Source of the DNA: Sinotaia quadrata
Lineage: Eukaryota > Mollusca > Gastropoda > Architaenioglossa > Viviparidae
DNA: 64,000 bases
Reading direction: 5' to 3'
Assembly (NCBI GenBank): GCA_028829895.1
Contig: CM054180.1
Location: 96,470,135 to 96,534,134 of the forward strand
How positions within the stretch are numbered: the first letter of the stretch is position 1; each line of letters starts with the position of its first letter. The notes below the pieces were generated by a model. It was not told where the DNA came from, did no database searches, and was given only the letters and a program-made list of their open reading frames with translations. Shown here in pieces: positions 61,156-64,000 of this stretch. A program made the position numbers and the translations under genes.

Positions 61156-61437
61156 CACTTAATAACATGTACTACAGTATTACTTCACTTTAAGATTTTT
61201 CTTGTGTTCAGTAGCACTCTGTTATTTCGTATTTCATGTGAATGATGCTGACAGACAATTCAACAAAACATTATGGACAACAGACAAACTTACAAAGAGG
61301 TAATCACAACTAATAATTTACTAATAATTAACCAAACGGATACCAAAATATGCAATAACCAATTCGTAAAGTAATAAGAATTTAATACAGTTTCAAATAT
61401 GAAATATTAATCAAATACAAAACATAGCATTCAGAGG

Positions 61438-62112
61438 TCGGTCAACATTCTATACAGACAATACAACAGTCTATACCAGAAAATAGAACAGTCTATACAG
61501 ACAATACAACAGTCTATTTACAGACAATACAACAGTCTAAACAGACAATACAACAGTCTAAACAGACAATACAACAGTCTATACCAGAAAATACAACTGT
61601 CTATTACAGACAATACAACAGTCTATACAGACAATAGAACAGTCTATACAGACAATACAACAGTCTATTACAGACAATACAACAGTCTCAGACAATACAA
61701 CAGTCTATACCAGAAAATAGAACAGTCTATACAGACAATACAACAGTCTAAACAGATAATACAACAGAAATCGGTCAACATTCTATACAGACAATACAAC
61801 GGTCTATACCAGAAAATAGAACAGTCTATACTGACAATACAACAGTCTATTACAGACAATACAACATTCTATACAGACAATACAACAGTCTATACCAGAA
61901 AATAGAACGGTCTATACAGACAATACAACAGACTATTACAGACAATACAACAGTCTAAAGAGACAATACAACAGTCTATACCAGAAAATACAACAGTCTA
62001 TTACAGACAATACAACAGACTATTACAGACAATACAACAGTCTATACCAGAAAATACAACAGTCTATACAGACAATAGAACAGTCTATACAGACAATACA
62101 ACAGTCTATACT
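61438..62112. repeat. ~20-bp minisatellite, more than 30 copies
   Basis: Long array of ACAGACAATACAACAGTCTA-type units with variants TACCAGAAAATA and TATTACAGAC arranged in no strict order. 61156-61437 and 62113-62824 show no gene. Confidence 0.95.
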
Positions 62113-62824
62113 GATGAAGGTTCCATTTTAAAAAATTGTTAGTACTTCCTAAAGAGTTCTACAATAAATATCGTTCAAGGGTCACATGTGATACAAGTAT
62201 TCATATCAAGTTAGTTACTGTTGTATTGTCGTCTTAGCTAATTAAATAATATCATTCAATTAAATAGGGAATAATCAGAATAATGTATAACAAGAGCATC
62301 CATATTTAACTACTATACACAGCAGTATCACGCTTGACAACACAATACTGAACACATGTTTTCACACTCACTTTAAATACTCTCAAAAATTCCCAACAAG
62401 AAAGAAAGCCATGCTTTAACTACTCAATACAACAGACAGGATCTCTACATAACTATTTTCTCATCAAGTCTAGTTGGTTAGCCAGCTGACTGTATTTCCA
62501 TCAGCTTTTGCAATCGGAATACATCACTCCCTGGCTAATAAATCATTTACCAAAAATGTCCACGACACATTCAATCAGCGCTTCCTTCCTGTAAAGTGAA
62601 ATTAGCTCTTAGCAAGCGGTGTCTAGTACTGCTAGAACCTTTCTCAAACATCATCAGATATTAAAATTTAATGTATTATTGGATTTGTCCACTGAACTCA
62701 CTATACTCAGACTACACAAAATCAGCTAAACGTGAGCTACATCGATAACAAATATTACATTTCATTTGACACTAACTTGCTATAGTGTAAACCTTGCAAT
62801 TAGAAAGTAAACTCTTTCTGACAA

Positions 62825-63478
62825 AACGATTGTTACAACAGCCTTAGTGAGTAGACTCTATACTCCACTAACGCTGAAACGATTCTTACAACAGCCTTAG
62901 TGAGTAGACTCTATACTCCACTAACGCTGAAACGATTCTTACAACAGCCTTAGTGAGTAGACTCTATACTCCACTAACGCTGAAACGATTCTTACGGCAG
63001 CCTTACTAAGAAAACTTTTATACCCCACTAAAGCAACAACAGTTCTTACAACAACTTTAGTAAGTAAACTCTATATTCCACTAAAGCAACAACAATTCTT
63101 ACAACTTTAATAAACTCTATACTCCACTAATGCTAAACGATTCTTACAATAGTTTTAGTGAGCAAACTCTATACTCCACTAAAGCAGCAACGATTTTTAC
63201 TGGAACCTTAGTAAATAAACTCCATACTCCACTATTGCTAAATGATTCTTACAACGACCTTAGTAAATAAACTCCATACTCCACTATTGCTAAATGATTC
63301 TTACAACGACCTTAGTAAATACACACCATACTCCACTATTGCTAAATGATTCTTACAACGACCTTAGTAAATACACTCCATACTCCACTATTGCTAAATG
63401 ATTCTTACAACGACCTTAGTAAATACACTCCATACTCCACTATTGCTAAATGATTCTTACAACGACCTTAGTAAATAT
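62825..63478. repeat. ~53-bp minisatellite, about 12 copies
   Basis: The left part has TTCTTACAACAGCCTTAGTG and CTATACTCCACTAACGCTGA units. The right part drifts to TTGCTAAATGATTCTTACAA and CGACCTTAGTAAATACACTC. Identical neighbours at each end suggest at least two rounds of amplification. It abuts family A copy A12. Confidence 0.94.
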
Positions 63479-63479
63479 T

Positions 63480-63925
63480 TTCACTTCGGGAAAAGTACAT
63501 ATAAATAACACGTCAACAGCAAAAAATGCACGAAATATTTCTAAGTCTATTCTCTCAATCAGTCAGTAAACTCACCATTAAGCTAACGGCCGCCTTTCAT
63601 GACCGATTTCTTGCCACACCAGATTCAAGTGATTAGAGAATAGAATTCTCTACAGCATGTAAAATTGTAAATATTTTATCTCAGCCCATGGGTTGGTCTC
63701 GTTCTCCTAAATCGTAACCTTTTGATAATAAAACTACTCATCCGGTTGGAAATAGTTTGCATTACATCCGCAATTGCAAGCATATTCCTTGCTCGAGTCT
63801 TTACTCCAACTCTGACTCAAAATTACCATCACATGGAGTGCCCAAGTTCGAGTCACTTCGACAATTTAATAAAATTTATATAATAATTAAGTTTAGAAAT
63901 AGGGATAGGCAAATTTACTCTGCCT
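63480..63925 (-). repeat. Dispersed repeat family A, copy A12
   Basis: From GCACGAAATATTTCTAAGTC through CACCATTAAGCTAACGGCCG and AGCCCATGGGTTGGTCTCGT to the terminus GCAAATTTACTCTGCCTCAT. The last 75 bases of the window show nothing. Confidence 0.73.
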
Positions 63926-64000
63926 CATGTCCCTTCTCTGTCGGTTCTTTTTGGTCTGTACGTCAGTAAAATTTCGTTTTTATTAATATTTCTCGTTTGG

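Noticed and set aside
61438..62112. Regular short repeats considered as a CRISPR array
   Set aside because: Units are contiguous with no unique spacers, and the window is clearly eukaryotic.

Overview
This is a repeat-rich, AT-rich eukaryotic nuclear window. A mollusc, probably a gastropod, is the best guess. The basis is a large single-exon gene ending in a SOCS box of a kind I associate with gastropod genomes, plus abundant minisatellites and degraded LINE, hAT and LTR elements. No operons, CRISPR arrays, rRNA or recognisable tRNA genes are seen. Assignments come from reading the sequence; no database search was possible.

Left third (about 0.5-25 kb): this part reads as an old tandem segmental duplication. 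Unit 1 is about 470-15140 and unit 2 about 16385-24895. Each unit carries, on the minus strand, a copy of one gene for a Trp-rich helical-repeat (ankyrin-like) protein with a C-terminal SOCS box, followed by a (TAGA)n tract and shared non-coding blocks. The unit 2 copy (16954-19560, 868 codons) is open throughout. The unit 1 copy (1206-3806) has two in-frame stops and at least two frameshifting deletions and has lost the polyadenylation signal kept by unit 2, so it is a pseudogene. The units have since diverged by transposon insertion and by minisatellite expansion in one unit only.

Middle (about 27.9-34.4 kb): a three-exon plus-strand gene for a 228-residue protein with four predicted membrane segments. 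It has consistent phase-1 GT/AG junctions, a 46-bp minisatellite running into its start codon, a nearly 1 kb TAG-rich array in intron 2, and a 3' UTR with a long GT run and two AATAAA signals. A jockey/CR1-like reverse transcriptase remnant lies just downstream on the other strand.

Right half (about 35-64 kb): no convincing gene. It holds copies of a dispersed, ORF-less repeat family (called family A here), one copy split by a 1.7-kb solo-LTR-like insertion with a 5-bp target duplication, more than ten different minisatellites, several microsatellites and a hAT-like terminus.

The most informative observations are: the intact/broken gene pair; the SOCS box with degenerate Elongin- and Cullin-binding motifs; R4/Dong-like LINE 3' ends in (TAA)n tracts, with filled and empty versions of the same family A site; the solo LTR in family A; and minisatellites lying beside one conserved terminus of family A. 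I found no convincing new defence or regulatory system; the strongest candidate for new protein biology is the Trp-repeat SOCS protein.
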